Source: Alloprevotella sp. (lineage in GTDB: Bacteria > Bacteroidota > Bacteroidia > Bacteroidales > Bacteroidaceae). Taken from it: a stretch of DNA of 64,000 nt. Made by a program: the position numbers and the translations under genes. The notes beneath the pieces are model-generated. The model was not told where the DNA came from and did no database searches. It saw only the letters and a program-made list of their open reading frames with translations. The DNA lies in NCBI GenBank assembly GCA_017476545.1, contig JAFUZP010000022.1, forward strand, positions 1 to 64,000, in the 5' to 3' direction. This document shows, piece after piece, positions 15,352-26,100 of this stretch; position 1 is the first letter of the stretch; each line of letters opens with the position of its first letter.

Positions 15352-18125
15352 ACATAACCCGCTATAACTGTGCGGCCTTGCTGCTCTCAGCCGCGGCCGC
15401 CCTCTTCGCCGCCTGCACGGGCGACGACCCCCTTGTGCTTTCCCAGGGCGAATCGCCCTTTGACCCGGAGACGGGGCTCACGAGTTTTGCCACCGGCTTT
15501 GACCTGCCCCCCGAGACGGAGGCCCGTCTGGCCGCCGCCGAGGAAGTGGCGAACGACACCATAGGCCTGCTCCGCCGCCCTACGCCCGCCGAGACGGCGG
15601 CTCAGGCGGGTGCGCGCACCTTCACCGCAAAGACTTACATGAATAGCGATGGAACCTTCTGGTGGACCATGGACACGTCTGAGAAGTTTAGCGGTGTCGT
15701 TGACAACATCTACGTCAATGTGACAACCGTGGCCGACGCGGAGGCGGGGAACATCGGCGAGATGGTCATGCCCGTCTGGAGCAGCATCGCGACAAAGCAG
15801 GACTTTGCCAAGTTCAAGGTGGACCGCAAGCTGGAGGAGTCCAAATATCAGGTGTACTACACCGGTAAGCGCGGCATGAAGCTGGGCGTGGATGGTGGAG
15901 GCTATGCCGAGGTGCTTGTCGCTAAGAACCAGACCCAGAACCGCCCCAACGACGCGCAGCATCTGGAAGACGACGGCGACTGCGGTACAGCATGGGCTAA
16001 CGAACAGCCTGAGTACTATCACTTCCAACTGCAGCACAAGGCCGTTTACCTGCTCTTCACCCCCTATACCCACCGCGCGCCGCAGATGGACCGCTGCCGC
16101 CTCATCCGCATTGACGTGGAGGATATCAGCTCCACGCCGAATCAGATAGCCGGTCTCTACGACTTCAACTTTGACGGCCTCGCGGCATCGCCACGGGAGG
16201 ATGCCAATGCCAGCAGGAAGGTGACGCTCACGCTGGACGACTTCGGCGACGGCATGAAGGGGTGGCCTCTTGACGAGAAGATAGACACGATGCTCACCGT
16301 GAACGGGCGCGCCGAAGCGGGGCTGGCGGGAGATCCGACAGACGGTGCCTACATGGTCATCGCGCCGGGTTCCACAGACCTGCGCATAACCTACTACGTG
16401 CAGTACTTCACCCTGCAGTCGCCGTGGTATGAGAACTTCGGCGACGATACGACCGAGGGTTCCTGGCGCTACCAGTACGATTGGAACTGGAAGCGGCAGG
16501 AGGCGAAGTCGTGGTACATCAAGGATACGGGCTGCCTGCCCGTGAAAAAGACTTACTCCCAGTATCCGTGGGAGCTGCCTGACGCCAATTCGGAATATAT
16601 CGGTACACTTGACGATGGTATCAGCGACTTCGGCGAGGAGACGGGCTTCTATACCTTTACGCGCGAGATGCACTTTGATGAAGGTCTCCAGCCCAATGAT
16701 TACAAGCGTATAGCCCACAGGTTGCCCATCATCGAGGCGGACAGCGTTTACGACTTCTGCCAGTCCTACTATGAGTGGGACGCGGAAGAGTGGTTCTGGG
16801 AAGGCTGGAACTGGAGCGCGACCGCAACGGGTATCGGCATTCCGGGGACGAATGCGGATATCCCGAGGACGAACGACGAGGCAATCCTGACCGATATTGG
16901 CGAACTGATAGGGACTCCCGCATATCAGAATGTGGGCAATGCGATTGATGACTATTATATAGGGCGTCTGGACATGCGCTCCATGCCGGAGGGTTCCCGC
17001 TCGACGGCGGATATGCCCACGGCGGACCAGATGAGCTGGATTATCGACTACGCGAAGCCGCACTACGACCCCGATACGAAGTGGTACATGAAGAAGTTCC
17101 ACGACGGCTATACCCTCTGCCGTGGCGGCGTTTGGTTGCTGAAGACGGAGCTGATGCGCGACTACAACGGACAGCCCATCACCAGCAATCCGGACTACAT
17201 CGCCGGTCTGGCGAACCCCCGTTACGACAAGACCCTGCTACGCGCTAATAGCACTTTTGCCGGGCAGTCAGCGGAAAACACCCGCCTGCCTTATACCCCT
17301 GGCACTGAGCAGAGAGAAACACAGACCGATGACGCCTTTTATCGCTACACGGCTGAACGGTATCTGACTTTGCTCTATCAGGACAACGAGAACCACTCCT
17401 TATATCCTTATCCGGGCAATTATACTGACTCGTATGGCAATACGGAATATCAGGATGAGTTAGAGTATTACGTTCTCAAGGGCAGTATGAGTGGCTATAC
17501 ACTACACTCGCCTGAAGCCGAAGCGGAAATACAAAACGCGCTCGGGACTTCTGCCGAAGACGGCTACTTCAAAGCATATTCCTCTTACTTGGATCTGGAC
17601 GACGGATCGCCGATGGACAACCTGCGGCGTTACTACAAACGCGACTACCTGAACCCCTCCAAGAATGCAGAGTCGCTGCGAGACCGGAACCTTTCCGATG
17701 ATTGGGGCTATGACGCTACGAAGAGGCCGCCCTTGGTTGAGAGGGGTAACTATTACTTCATCCCGTTCTTCGGTTACTATGAAACCTTGGCACCTACGGA
17801 GACCGCTACGAAACCTTGGGAGGAGGACCACCTCTGGATGAAGCTGAAGCTCGTTGGCGTGCGCGCCCACCTGTGGTCGAAGACACCCTGGCGCAGGCGG
17901 CACTTCTGGGCGAAGCACAACGGATGGGAAGGCCTTCTAACTAGTGCACTCAATAAGCATTTCGCCGCGCCTAAACTTTCTAAGTGGATGACGAACAACG
18001 CTTTCTACTTCTACGCCAACGAGGAGTATGTCGCCGTCAGCTGGTACGGCCTTGATGCCGACAACCAGAACCGCTGGGGCCACCTGGCCGGCCGACGGGC
18101 GGACGGATCGAAGTGGTTCAAGTAG
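15348..18125 (+). CDS. Large surface lipoprotein, fimbrillin-like, paralogue 2
   Basis: 925 residues, the largest of the four. Signal peptide with lipobox FAAC and mature start CTGDDPLVLSQGES. Shared N-terminal blocks: FWWTMD…DNIYVNV, YQVYYTGKRG, GDCGTAWA, FQLQHKAVYLLFTP, AYMVIAPGSTDLRITYYVQYF. Shared C-terminal blocks: MPTADQMSWIIDYAKPHYD, KFHDGYTLCRGGVWLLKT, YFIPFFGYYE, LKLVGVRAHLWSKTPW, YVAVSWYG and the end ADGSKWFK. A Tyr/Asn/Asp-rich segment at about 620-760 is extra compared with the paralogues. It overlaps the upstream small gene by four bases. A hairpin without U-run follows. It is probably outer-membrane anchored and exposed. Confidence 0.8.
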   Translation: MNITRYNCAALLLSAAAALFAACTGDDPLVLSQGESPFDPETGLTSFATGFDLPPETEARLAAAEEVANDTIGLLRRPTPAETAAQAGARTFTAKTYMNSDGTFWWTMDTSEKFSGVVDNIYVNVTTVADAEAGNIGEMVMPVWSSIATKQDFAKFKVDRKLEESKYQVYYTGKRGMKLGVDGGGYAEVLVAKNQTQNRPNDAQHLEDDGDCGTAWANEQPEYYHFQLQHKAVYLLFTPYTHRAPQMDRCRLIRIDVEDISSTPNQIAGLYDFNFDGLAASPREDANASRKVTLTLDDFGDGMKGWPLDEKIDTMLTVNGRAEAGLAGDPTDGAYMVIAPGSTDLRITYYVQYFTLQSPWYENFGDDTTEGSWRYQYDWNWKRQEAKSWYIKDTGCLPVKKTYSQYPWELPDANSEYIGTLDDGISDFGEETGFYTFTREMHFDEGLQPNDYKRIAHRLPIIEADSVYDFCQSYYEWDAEEWFWEGWNWSATATGIGIPGTNADIPRTNDEAILTDIGELIGTPAYQNVGNAIDDYYIGRLDMRSMPEGSRSTADMPTADQMSWIIDYAKPHYDPDTKWYMKKFHDGYTLCRGGVWLLKTELMRDYNGQPITSNPDYIAGLANPRYDKTLLRANSTFAGQSAENTRLPYTPGTEQRETQTDDAFYRYTAERYLTLLYQDNENHSLYPYPGNYTDSYGNTEYQDELEYYVLKGSMSGYTLHSPEAEAEIQNALGTSAEDGYFKAYSSYLDLDDGSPMDNLRRYYKRDYLNPSKNAESLRDRNLSDDWGYDATKRPPLVERGNYYFIPFFGYYETLAPTETATKPWEEDHLWMKLKLVGVRAHLWSKTPWRRRHFWAKHNGWEGLLTSALNKHFAAPKLSKWMTNNAFYFYANEEYVAVSWYGLDADNQNRWGHLAGRRADGSKWFK

Positions 18126-18150
18126 CGCGGGCAGTACATACCGATAGTAG

Positions 18151-18180
18151 GCGGCGGGGGCGTAGCAACGTCCCCGCCGC
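18151..18180 (+). terminator. Hairpin ending first lipoprotein operon
   Basis: A 13-bp GC-rich stem (18151-18163 with 18168-18180, one G:T) with AGCA loop, 25 bases after the stop. No U-run follows. Confidence 0.6.
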
Positions 18181-18330
18181 GCCGTCCCCGCACCCTGGTC
18201 GTCCCGAAAATGGCCGCCTACTCATTATTATATATACACGCGCGCGAGGCATCCGCACCATACCCCCTCGTTCCTGCACCTTGCAGGCGCGCTTCAAACT
18301 GAGCAGTGCAAGAAAAAAGCGGGAAAATGT

Positions 18331-18360
18331 TTTGCGGATAAAATATTATCGCTAACTTTG
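18331..18360 (+). promoter_or_regulatory. Promoter of tRNA-tuf operon
   Basis: TTTG (18331-18334), 18 nt, TAACTTTG (18353-18360), preceded by an AT-rich stretch as expected for a strong stable-RNA promoter. Confidence 0.8.
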
Positions 18361-18422
18361 CAGCCGATTTGGGCGTGTACCCTTGCGGAAGCACGGGCGG
18401 ATACGCCTGAATAACGGCAAAC

Positions 18423-18505
18423 GGGCGAATACCAGAGTGGCCAAATGGGGCAGACTGTAAATCTGCTGGTTTATACCTTCGGTGGTTCGAATCCATCTTC
18501 GCCCA
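18423..18505 (+). tRNA. tRNA-Tyr(GTA)
   Basis: Acceptor arms GGGCGAA and TTCGCCC plus discriminator A; anticodon GTA in the loop CTGTAAA; long variable arm typical of class II tRNA-Tyr; GGTTCGAATCC T-arm. The 3' CCA is not encoded. Confidence 0.96.
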
Positions 18506-18539
18506 CACATTTTCGCGGCGGGTGCAGGCCTCGTGAAAT

Positions 18540-18612
18540 GCGGGAATAGCTCAGTTGATAGAGCATCAGCCTTCCAAGCTGAGGGTCGCGGGTTTGAGCC
18601 CCGTTTCCCGCT
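18540..18612 (+). tRNA. tRNA-Gly(TCC)
   Basis: Acceptor GCGGGAA/TTCCCGC, anticodon loop CTTCCAA with TCC, T-arm loop TTTGAGC, discriminator T. The 3' CCA is not encoded. Confidence 0.96.
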
Positions 18613-18628
18613 CAACCGAAAGGAGTTT

Positions 18629-18700
<72 letters not shown>

Positions 18701-18757
18701 CAACGCGCACAGCGCAGAGAGGAACACTTCTCACAATAATTATAATTATTTTAAGCT

Positions 18758-19942
18758 ATGGCTAAAGAAAAATTTGAAAGAACCAAACCGCACGTTAACA
18801 TCGGTACTATCGGTCACGTGGACCATGGTAAGACGACGTTGACGGCAGCCATCACTACGGTGCTGGCAAAGGCAGGTCTCTCCGAGGTGAAGTCCTTCGA
18901 CCAGATTGACAACGCACCCGAAGAGAAAGAGCGTGGTATCACGATTAACACTGCCCACGTTGAGTACGAAACTTCCAAGCGCCACTACGCGCACGTGGAC
19001 TGCCCGGGACACGCCGACTATGTGAAGAACATGGTAACGGGTGCTGCCCAGATGGACGGTGCCATCATCGTTGTAGCCGCTACCGACGGTCCGATGCCTC
19101 AGACCCGTGAGCACATCCTGCTCGCCCGTCAGGTGAACGTGCCCCGTCTGGTCGTGTTCTTGAACAAGTGCGACATGGTTGAGGACGAGGAAATGCTCGA
19201 ACTCGTAGAGATGGAAATGCAGGAGCTCCTCGGCGAGTATGACTTCGAGGCTGAGACTCCCATCATCCGTGGTTCCGCACTCGGCGCGCTGAACGGCGTT
19301 GCTAAGTGGGAAGAGAGCGTGATGAAGCTGATGGATGCTTGTGACGAGTGGATCCAGGAGCCCGTCCGCGACACGGAGAAGCCCTTCCTGATGCCTGTTG
19401 AGGACGTGTTCTCCATCACGGGTCGTGGTACTGTAGCTACGGGTCGTATAGAAACCGGTATCGTGAAGGTCGGCGACGAAGTGCAGATCCTCGGTCTCGG
19501 TGAGGACAAGAAGTCCGTTGTTACCGGTGTGGAAATGTTCCGCAAGCTCCTCGATCAGGGTGAGGCTGGTGATAACGTAGGTCTGCTCCTCCGTGGTATT
19601 GACAAGAACGAGGTTAAGCGTGGTATGGTTATCACTCACCCGGGTGTTATCAAGCCCCTGAAGCGCTTCAAGGCTTCCATCTACGTCCTGAAGAAGGAGG
19701 AGGGTGGCCGTCACACTCCGTTCGGTAACAAGTATCGTCCCCAGTTCTACCTCCGCACCATGGACTGCACGGGTGAAATCCACCTCCCCGAGGGTACTGA
19801 AATGGTGATGCCCGGTGACAACGTGGAGATCACGGTAGATCTTATCTATGCCGTTGCCCTCAACGTAGGTCTGCGTTTCGCTATCCGCGAAGGTGGCCGC
19901 ACGGTAGGTTCCGGCCAGATTACGGAGGTTTACGAGGACTAA
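18758..19942 (+). CDS. tuf: Translation elongation factor Tu
   Basis: 394 residues. It delivers aminoacyl-tRNA to the ribosome as a GTP complex. G1 motif GHVDHGKT at 19-26, G3 DCPGHADY, G4 NKCDM, then beta-barrel domains 2 and 3 to the conserved end [11 protein letters not shown]. It lies in the Tyr-Gly-Thr-tuf-Trp-secE order conserved in Bacteroidales. Codon use is more T-rich at third positions than in the flanking accessory genes, as expected for a very highly expressed gene. A hairpin separates it from tRNA-Trp. Confidence 0.98.
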   Translation: MAKEKFERTKPHVNIGTIGHVDHGKTTLTAAITTVLAKAGLSEVKSFDQIDNAPEEKERGITINTAHVEYETSKRHYAHVDCPGHADYVKNMVTGAAQMDGAIIVVAATDGPMPQTREHILLARQVNVPRLVVFLNKCDMVEDEEMLELVEMEMQELLGEYDFEAETPIIRGSALGALNGVAKWEESVMKLMDACDEWIQEPVRDTEKPFLMPVEDVFSITGRGTVATGRIETGIVKVGDEVQILGLGEDKKSVVTGVEMFRKLLDQGEAGDNVGLLLRGIDKNEVKRGMVITHPGVIKPLKRFKASIYVLKKEEGGRHTPFGNKYRPQFYLRTMDCTGEIHLPEGTEMVMPGDNVEITVDLIYAVALNVGLRFAIREGGRTVGSGQITEVYED

Positions 19943-19968
19943 TCGCCGTAAATTCCAATTCAACGCGC

Positions 19969-19997
19969 AATAGGCTCTCTGTAAGGGAGAGCCTATT
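19969..19997 (+). terminator. Hairpin between tuf and tRNA-Trp
   Basis: An 11-bp perfect stem AATAGGCTCTC/GAGAGCCTATT with a 7-base loop, four bases before the tRNA. It may act as partial terminator or processing site. Confidence 0.6.
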
Positions 19998-20000
19998 CCT

Positions 20001-20073
20001 ACGGGAATAGCTCAGTTGGTAGAGCACTGGTCTCCAAAACCAGGTGTCGGGAGTTCGAGCCTCTCTTCCCGTG
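20001..20073 (+). tRNA. tRNA-Trp(CCA)
   Basis: Acceptor ACGGGAA/TTCCCGT, anticodon loop CTCCAAA with CCA, T-loop TTCGAGC, discriminator G. The 3' CCA is not encoded. secE starts 16 bases later. Confidence 0.96.
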
Positions 20074-20088
20074 CAAACACAAAACGTT

Positions 20089-20280
20089 ATGTTCAAGAGT
20101 ATTGTCACATACTGCAAAGATTCTTACGAAGAATTAGCTCATAAAACCACGTGGCCCACGCGGCAGGAGCTCACCCATACGGCAATCGTCGTACTGATTG
20201 CTTCCATCGTGATTGCGTTGGTGGTCTTCTGCATGGACACGGTTTTTGACTCTCTGATGAAGTTCGTTTACTCCGCTTAA
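20089..20280 (+). CDS. secE: Preprotein translocase subunit SecE
   Basis: 63 residues. The N-terminal amphipathic segment contains DSYEELAHKTTWPTRQEL, with the conserved W-P-T turn, followed by one membrane helix (about 30-52). This is the short, single-helix form of the SecYEG channel subunit. ATG at 20089 is chosen because the conserved region starts there and because longer forms would run into the tRNA. nusG follows after 11 bases. Confidence 0.96.
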   Translation: MFKSIVTYCKDSYEELAHKTTWPTRQELTHTAIVVLIASIVIALVVFCMDTVFDSLMKFVYSA

Positions 20281-20291
20281 ACTCTACAGCA

Positions 20292-20834
20292 ATGGCAGAA
20301 GGAATGTCTTGGTACGTCTTGCGCGCTATCAGCGGGAAGGAAGGAAAGGTGAAAGAGTACATTGATGCCGAGATAAAGAACGGCACGTTGAATGGCTGTG
20401 TAGCCCAAGTCCTCATCCCGACCGAAAAGGTGGTGCAGCAACGCAACGGCAAGCGCGTCGTGAAAGAGAAGAGCTATCTGCCGGGGTACGTATTGGTTGA
20501 GGCGAAATTGGTAGGCGAAATCGCTCACGTATTGCGCAATACGCCGAACGTGTTAGGCTTCTTGCCGGACACGAGTAAGCCCATGGCGCTGCGGGAGGCA
20601 GAGGTGAACCGTATCTTAGGAAAAGTCGATGAGTTGGAAGAGGAGGTGTTGTCAGATACTGCAGCTCCTTACATCGTTGGCGATGTCGTGAAGGTTACGG
20701 AAGGGCCGTTCAGCGGGTTCTCTGGTGCCATCGAAAAGGTGGATAACGAAAAGAAGAAGGTGACGGTTACAGTGAAGGTCTTTGGCCGCAGTACGGGCTT
20801 GGACCTCGGTTTTATGCAGGTTGAGAAGGAATAG
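20292..20834 (+). CDS. nusG: Transcription termination/antitermination factor NusG
   Basis: 180 residues. NGN domain at about 5-110 (WYVLRAISGKEGKVKEYI, LPGYVLVEAKL, the FLPDTSKPMAL region) and a C-terminal KOW domain (IVGDVVKVTEGPFSGFSGAI). It binds RNA polymerase and couples it to ribosome or Rho. Standard place between secE and rplK. Confidence 0.97.
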   Translation: MAEGMSWYVLRAISGKEGKVKEYIDAEIKNGTLNGCVAQVLIPTEKVVQQRNGKRVVKEKSYLPGYVLVEAKLVGEIAHVLRNTPNVLGFLPDTSKPMALREAEVNRILGKVDELEEEVLSDTAAPYIVGDVVKVTEGPFSGFSGAIEKVDNEKKKVTVTVKVFGRSTGLDLGFMQVEKE

Positions 20835-20888
20835 GCGGTGTTACGCGTCCGTTCCGCTCATTGGACACATTAATTAATAATAAAAGAA

Positions 20889-21326
20889 ATGGCTAAAGAA
20901 GTTGCTGGATTAATCAAACTCCAGATTAAAGGCGGCGCGGCTAACCCCTCGCCTCCCGTTGGGCCTGCATTGGGCTCGAAGGGTATAAATATCATGGACT
21001 TCTGCAAGCAGTTCAACGCCAGGACACAGGATAAGGCGGGTAAGGTATTGCCCGTTGTCATTACTTACTACAATGACAAGTCCTTCTCGTTTATCGTGAA
21101 GACACCGCCTGTGGCCATCCAACTGCTTGAAGCAACCAAAAAGAAGAGCGGATCCGCGCAGCCGAACCGCCAGAAGATAGCATCGGTTACTTGGGAACAA
21201 GTAAAGGCAATCGCCGAAGACAAGATGCCGGACCTGAACTGCTTCACGGTGGAGTCCGCTATGCGTCTCGTTGCCGGAACGGCTCGTAGTATGGGTATCA
21301 CAGTTAAGGGTGACTTCCCTGGGTAA
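20889..21326 (+). CDS. rplK: 50S ribosomal protein L11
   Basis: 145 residues. Typical L11 start [20 protein letters not shown], central [19 protein letters not shown] and C-terminal rRNA-binding domain ending RSMGITVKG. It forms the GTPase-associated centre with L10 and L12. First ribosomal gene of the rplKAJL run, 54 bases after nusG. Confidence 0.98.
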   Translation: MAKEVAGLIKLQIKGGAANPSPPVGPALGSKGINIMDFCKQFNARTQDKAGKVLPVVITYYNDKSFSFIVKTPPVAIQLLEATKKKSGSAQPNRQKIASVTWEQVKAIAEDKMPDLNCFTVESAMRLVAGTARSMGITVKGDFPG

Positions 21327-21350
21327 TTAACACTTCAATTTGAGACAACA

Positions 21351-22049
21351 ATGAGTAAGCTGACAAAGAATCAGAAATCAGTCGCTGGTAAAGTTGAAGC
21401 AGGGAAGGCCTATACGCTGACGGAAGCCGTCGCCCTCGTGAAGGAAATAACCACCACGAAGTTTGACGCTTCTCTGGATATAGACGTGCGTCTAGGCGTA
21501 GATCCTCGTAAGGCGAACCAGATGGTTCGTGGCGTGGTATCCCTCCCGAACGGAACCGGTAAGACGGTTCGCGTGCTTTGCCTCTGTACTCCCGACAAGG
21601 AAGATGCGGCAAAGGCTGCCGGCGCGGATTACGTAGGTCTCGATGAGTATATCGAGAAGATTAAGGGCGGATGGACGGACATAGACGTGATTATTACGAT
21701 GCCCGCCATTATGGGTAAGATAGGCGCGTTGGGCCGTGTGCTCGGTCCTCGCGGCCTGATGCCGAACCCGAAGAGCGGCACCGTTACGATGGACGTTGAG
21801 AAAGCTGTCCGCGAGGTGAAGCAAGGTAAAATTGACTTCAAAGTAGATAAGGCTGGTATCGTCCACGCTTCTATCGGAAAGGTGTCCTTCACCCCCGAGC
21901 AGATGGTGGGCAATGCGAAGGAGTTCATCGGGACTATCGTGAAGCTGAAGCCTGCTGCGGCGAAGGGTACGTATATTAAGAGTATTTATCTTTCTTCGAC
22001 CATGAGTCAGGGAGTCAAGGTTGACCCCAAATCGGTTGATGAAGCATAA
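21351..22049 (+). CDS. rplA: 50S ribosomal protein L1
   Basis: 232 residues. L1 stalk protein with [20 protein letters not shown] and [15 protein letters not shown] signatures. In many bacteria L1 also represses its own operon by binding the mRNA leader; I see no obvious mimic here. 24 bases after rplK. Confidence 0.98.
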   Translation: MSKLTKNQKSVAGKVEAGKAYTLTEAVALVKEITTTKFDASLDIDVRLGVDPRKANQMVRGVVSLPNGTGKTVRVLCLCTPDKEDAAKAAGADYVGLDEYIEKIKGGWTDIDVIITMPAIMGKIGALGRVLGPRGLMPNPKSGTVTMDVEKAVREVKQGKIDFKVDKAGIVHASIGKVSFTPEQMVGNAKEFIGTIVKLKPAAAKGTYIKSIYLSSTMSQGVKVDPKSVDEA

Positions 22050-22064
22050 AAAGGTAATGGAATC

Positions 22065-22583
22065 ATGAGAAAGGAAGATAAAGCCGTTATCATCGAGAAA
22101 CTCGGTGAGCAACTGAAAGAATATGCACACTTCTACCTAGTGGACGTGTCGGGGCTTGATGCCGCAGCGACGAGTGCACTGCGCCGGAAGTGCTTCGGAT
22201 CCGCCATCAAGATGGTGGTGGTGAAGAATACGCTCCTCCATAAGGCGTTTGAGGCAGCAGACATAGACTACTCCCCCCTCTATCCCGTGCTGAAAGGGAC
22301 TACCGCAGTGTTCTTCTGCAACACGGCGAACGTACCGGCTAAGCTGATTAAGGAAGAGGGAAAGAGTGGGATACCAGCCCTCAAGGCCGCTTATGCGGAA
22401 GAAGGCTTCTACGTAGGAGCAGAGCATCTTGACGCACTCTGTGCCATCAAGAGCAAGAACGAAGTTATTGCCGAGGTTGTGGCTCTGCTGCAGTCGCCCG
22501 CCAAGAACGTCGTTTCCGCCCTCCAGTCCAGCAGCCAGACTATCCATGGCGTGTTGAAGACATTGGGAGAGCGTCCCGAGTGA
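22065..22583 (+). CDS. rplJ: 50S ribosomal protein L10
   Basis: 172 residues. Starts MRKEDKAVIIEKLGEQL, with [20 protein letters not shown] and a C-terminal helix that anchors L7/L12 dimers. 15 bases after rplA and 45 before rplL. Confidence 0.97.
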   Translation: MRKEDKAVIIEKLGEQLKEYAHFYLVDVSGLDAAATSALRRKCFGSAIKMVVVKNTLLHKAFEAADIDYSPLYPVLKGTTAVFFCNTANVPAKLIKEEGKSGIPALKAAYAEEGFYVGAEHLDALCAIKSKNEVIAEVVALLQSPAKNVVSALQSSSQTIHGVLKTLGERPE

Positions 22584-22628
22584 TTCGGAAAAAAACAAAC
22601 CAAATACTAACAAATAAACAAAAAAGAA

Positions 22629-23006
22629 ATGGCAGACATTAAAGCTATTGCTGAAGAGTTGGTAAACTTGACAGTGAAAGAAGTGAATGAGTTGGCTCAG
22701 GTCCTGAAGGACGAGTATGGTATCGAACCCGCTGCTGCAGCTGTTGCAGTTGCTGCTGGCCCCGCCGTTGCTGCTGGTCCCGCCGCTGAGGAGAAGAGCT
22801 CCTTTGACGTGGTTCTGAAGAACGCCGGTGCTAACAAGCTCCAGGTGGTGAAAGCCGTGAAGGAATCCTGCGGTCTCGGTCTGAAGGAGGCTAAGGATCT
22901 CGTGGACGGTGCTCCCAGCAAGCTGAAGGAAGGCGTTGCTAAGGAGGAAGCTGAAGCACTGAAGAAGGCCTTGGAAGAGGTTGGTGCAGAGGTAGAACTC
23001 GCTTAA
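22629..23006 (+). CDS. rplL: 50S ribosomal protein L7/L12
   Basis: 125 residues. N-terminal dimerisation helices, an Ala/Val/Pro-rich hinge (about 38-56), and the C-terminal factor-binding domain with KIxVVKxV-type [21 protein letters not shown] strong hairpin with U-run follows before rpoB. Confidence 0.98.
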   Translation: MADIKAIAEELVNLTVKEVNELAQVLKDEYGIEPAAAAVAVAAGPAVAAGPAAEEKSSFDVVLKNAGANKLQVVKAVKESCGLGLKEAKDLVDGAPSKLKEGVAKEEAEALKKALEEVGAEVELA

Positions 23007-23031
23007 AACGACTCATTCCCCAAAGGGAAAT

Positions 23032-23069
23032 GGTTAAGGATCCTCTGGTAGAGGGTTCTTAACCTTTTT
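23032..23069 (+). terminator. rplL-rpoB attenuator
   Basis: A 15-bp uninterrupted stem (23032-23046 with 23050-23064, three G:T pairs), a 3-base loop and five Ts. It is placed to lower rpoBC expression relative to the ribosomal genes. Confidence 0.88.
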
Positions 23070-23120
23070 GCGTCTAAAAATTTGGCCCCATTAAACGAAA
23101 CTTATAGACCTATAGACAAG

Positions 23121-26100
23121 ATGTCCAAAGTACAAAACGAGCGTATAAACTTTGCGTCAGTGCATAATCCGATGCCTTATCCGGATTTCCTTGACGTGCA
23201 GCTAAAGTCCTTCCGCGAGTTCCTCCAGCTGGATACTCCTGCGGAACAGCGCCGTCAAGACGGCTTGTATAAAGTTTTCGCGGAGAATTTTCCCATTGCT
23301 GATACCCGTAATAACTTCGTTCTGGAATTCCTTGATTATTATATTGACGCTCCGCGATACACCATAGAGGAGTGCTTGGAGCGTGGGCTGACGTACAGTG
23401 TCCCCCTGAAGGCCAAGCTGAAGCTTTATTGTACGGATCCCGACCACGAAGACTTTGATACTGTCGTTCAGGACGTATTCCTCGGTCCGATACCCTATAT
23501 GACGGATAACGGTACGTTTATTATTAATGGTGCTGAGCGTGTTGTCGTGTCCCAGTTGCACCGTTCGCCAGGTGTATTCTTCGGGAGTAGCGTTCATGCC
23601 AACGGTACCCAGTTGTACAGTGCCCGTATCATTCCCTTCAAAGGGTCTTGGATAGAGTTCGCTACGGACATCAATAACGTGATGTACGCCTACATCGACC
23701 GTAAGAAGAAGCTGCCCGTGACGACACTGCTCCGTGCGATCGGCTTCGAGACGGATAAGGACATCCTTCAGATATTCGACTTGGCTGAAGAGGTCAAGGT
23801 GACGAAAACGAACTTGAAGAAGGTCGTAGGTCGCAAACTGGCCGCCCGCGTTCTCAAGACCTGGGTGGAGGACTTCGTCGATGAGGATACGGGCGAAGTC
23901 GTGTCCATAGACCGTAGCGACATCATCCTGGATCGTGAGCACGAACTTACCGCCGACGATATAAATATTATCTTGGAAAGCGGTGCGTCCACGATTGAGG
24001 TGCATCGCGAGGAGGCCGCCGGGGCTGACTATGACATTATATTCAAGACGCTCCAGAAAGACCCGAGCAACTCGGAAAAGGAGGCCGTCAATTACATCTA
24101 TCGTCAGTTGCGCACCGCAGACCCGGCGGATGACGCAAGTGCCCGCGAGGTTATCAATAATCTGTTCTTCTCGGAGAAACGCTATGACCTCGGTGAAGTG
24201 GGCCGCTATCGGATGAACCGCAAACTTGGCCTGACGACAGAGACGGACATCCGCGTCTTGACCCGTGAGGACATTATAGAAATTATTAAATATCTCGTTG
24301 AACTCATCAACTCAAAGGCTACGGTTGATGATATTGACCACTTGAGCAATCGTCGTGTCCGTACCGTCGGTGAGCAGTTGGCTAACCAGTTCTCGATTGG
24401 TCTGGCACGTATGAGCCGTACTATCCGGGAACGTATGAATGTCCGCGACAACGAGGTGTTCACGCCGATGGACTTGATAAACGCGAAGACCATATCCTCC
24501 GTTATCAATTCCTTCTTCGGGACGAACGCCCTGTCTCAGTTCATGGACCAGACCAACCCGCTGGCGGAGGTGACCCACAAGCGCCGTCTGTCTGCGCTTG
24601 GTCCCGGTGGTCTTTCCCGTGAGCGCGCAGGCTTTGAGGTGCGCGACGTTCACTATACGCATTACGGCCGTCTCTGCCCGATTGAGTCGCCGGAAGGACC
24701 GAACATCGGCCTGATATCTTCTCTTTGTGTTTATGCGAAGATTAACAGCCTAGGCTTTATTGAGACGCCGTACCGTAAGGTGGCTGACTCTCAGGTAGAT
24801 TTGAACAACGAAAACGTTGTTTATCTGAGCGCAGAGGAGGAGGAAGGTAAGATTATCGGTCAGGGTAATGCACCGCTGAACCCGGACGGAACCTTTATCC
24901 TGAATAAGGTAAAATGTCGTCAGGATGCAGATTATCCTGTCGTACCGCCGGCTGATGTCGTCTTGATGGACGTAGCTCCGCAGCAGATTGCCTCGATCGC
25001 AGCCTCCCTTATCCCCTTCCTGGAGCATGACGATGCCCACCGCGCGCTCATGGGTTCGAACATGATGCGCCAAGCCGTCCCCCTTATCCGTTCCGAAGCG
25101 CCGATAGTTGGTACGGGTATCGAGAAGCAAGTCTGCATAGATTCCCGCACGATGGTTACTGCCGAGGGCGATGGTGTCGTTGAATACGTAGATGCCACCA
25201 CCATAAGGATTAAGTACGACCGCACGGAGGATGAGGAATTCGTAAGCTTTGAGCCTGCAACGAAGGAATACGAGATACCTAAGTTCCGCCGGACGAACCA
25301 GAACATGGTGTTTGACCTCCGTCCCATCTGCGAGAAAGGGCAGAAGGTGAAGAAAGGGGATATCCTTACGGAAGGTTACGCCACGGAGAACGGCGAATTG
25401 GCCTTGGGCCGCAACCTGCTCGTGGCCTATATGCCTTGGAAAGGCTATAACTACGAGGATGCCATCGTCCTTAACGAGCGCGTTGTCCGCGACGATATCC
25501 TGACTTCCGTCCACGTTGATGAGTTCTCCCTTGAAGTGCGCGAGACCAAGCGCGGTATGGAGGAGCTCACCAATGATATCCCGAATGTGAGCGAGGATGC
25601 TACGAAGGATTTGGACGAGAATGGTATTATCCGCATAGGTGCCCGTGTTGTTCCCGGGGACATCATGATCGGTAAGATTACCCCGAAGGGCGAGAGCGAC
25701 CCCACGCCGGAAGAGAAGCTGCTCCGTGCCATCTTTGGCGACAAGGCTGGCGACGTGAAGGATGCCTCTCTGAAGGCGAATCCTTCCCTGAACGGCGTTG
25801 TGATCGACCGCAAGCTCTTCTCAAAGGCACAGAAGACGCGTACCTCTAAAGCTACGGACAAGGTATTGCTTCAGAACCTTGACGACGAGTTCGAGAAGAA
25901 GAGCAAGGAGTTGCGCGAACTGATGGTCGGCAAGTTGGTCAAGCTGACGAAAGACAAGGCCTGTCAAGGCGTAAAGGACACGATTGGTACGGAAGTGATT
26001 GCCAAAGGCGCGAAGTTCACGAAGTCCGTCCTCATGCCGTTGGACTATACGTCCTTGCAACTTTGTAATTGGACGACGGATGAACACACCAACGAGCTGA

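Noticed and set aside
23082..23120. TTG start giving a longer RpoB
   Set aside because: It lies directly behind the terminator U-run, and family proteins start at the ATG at 23121.
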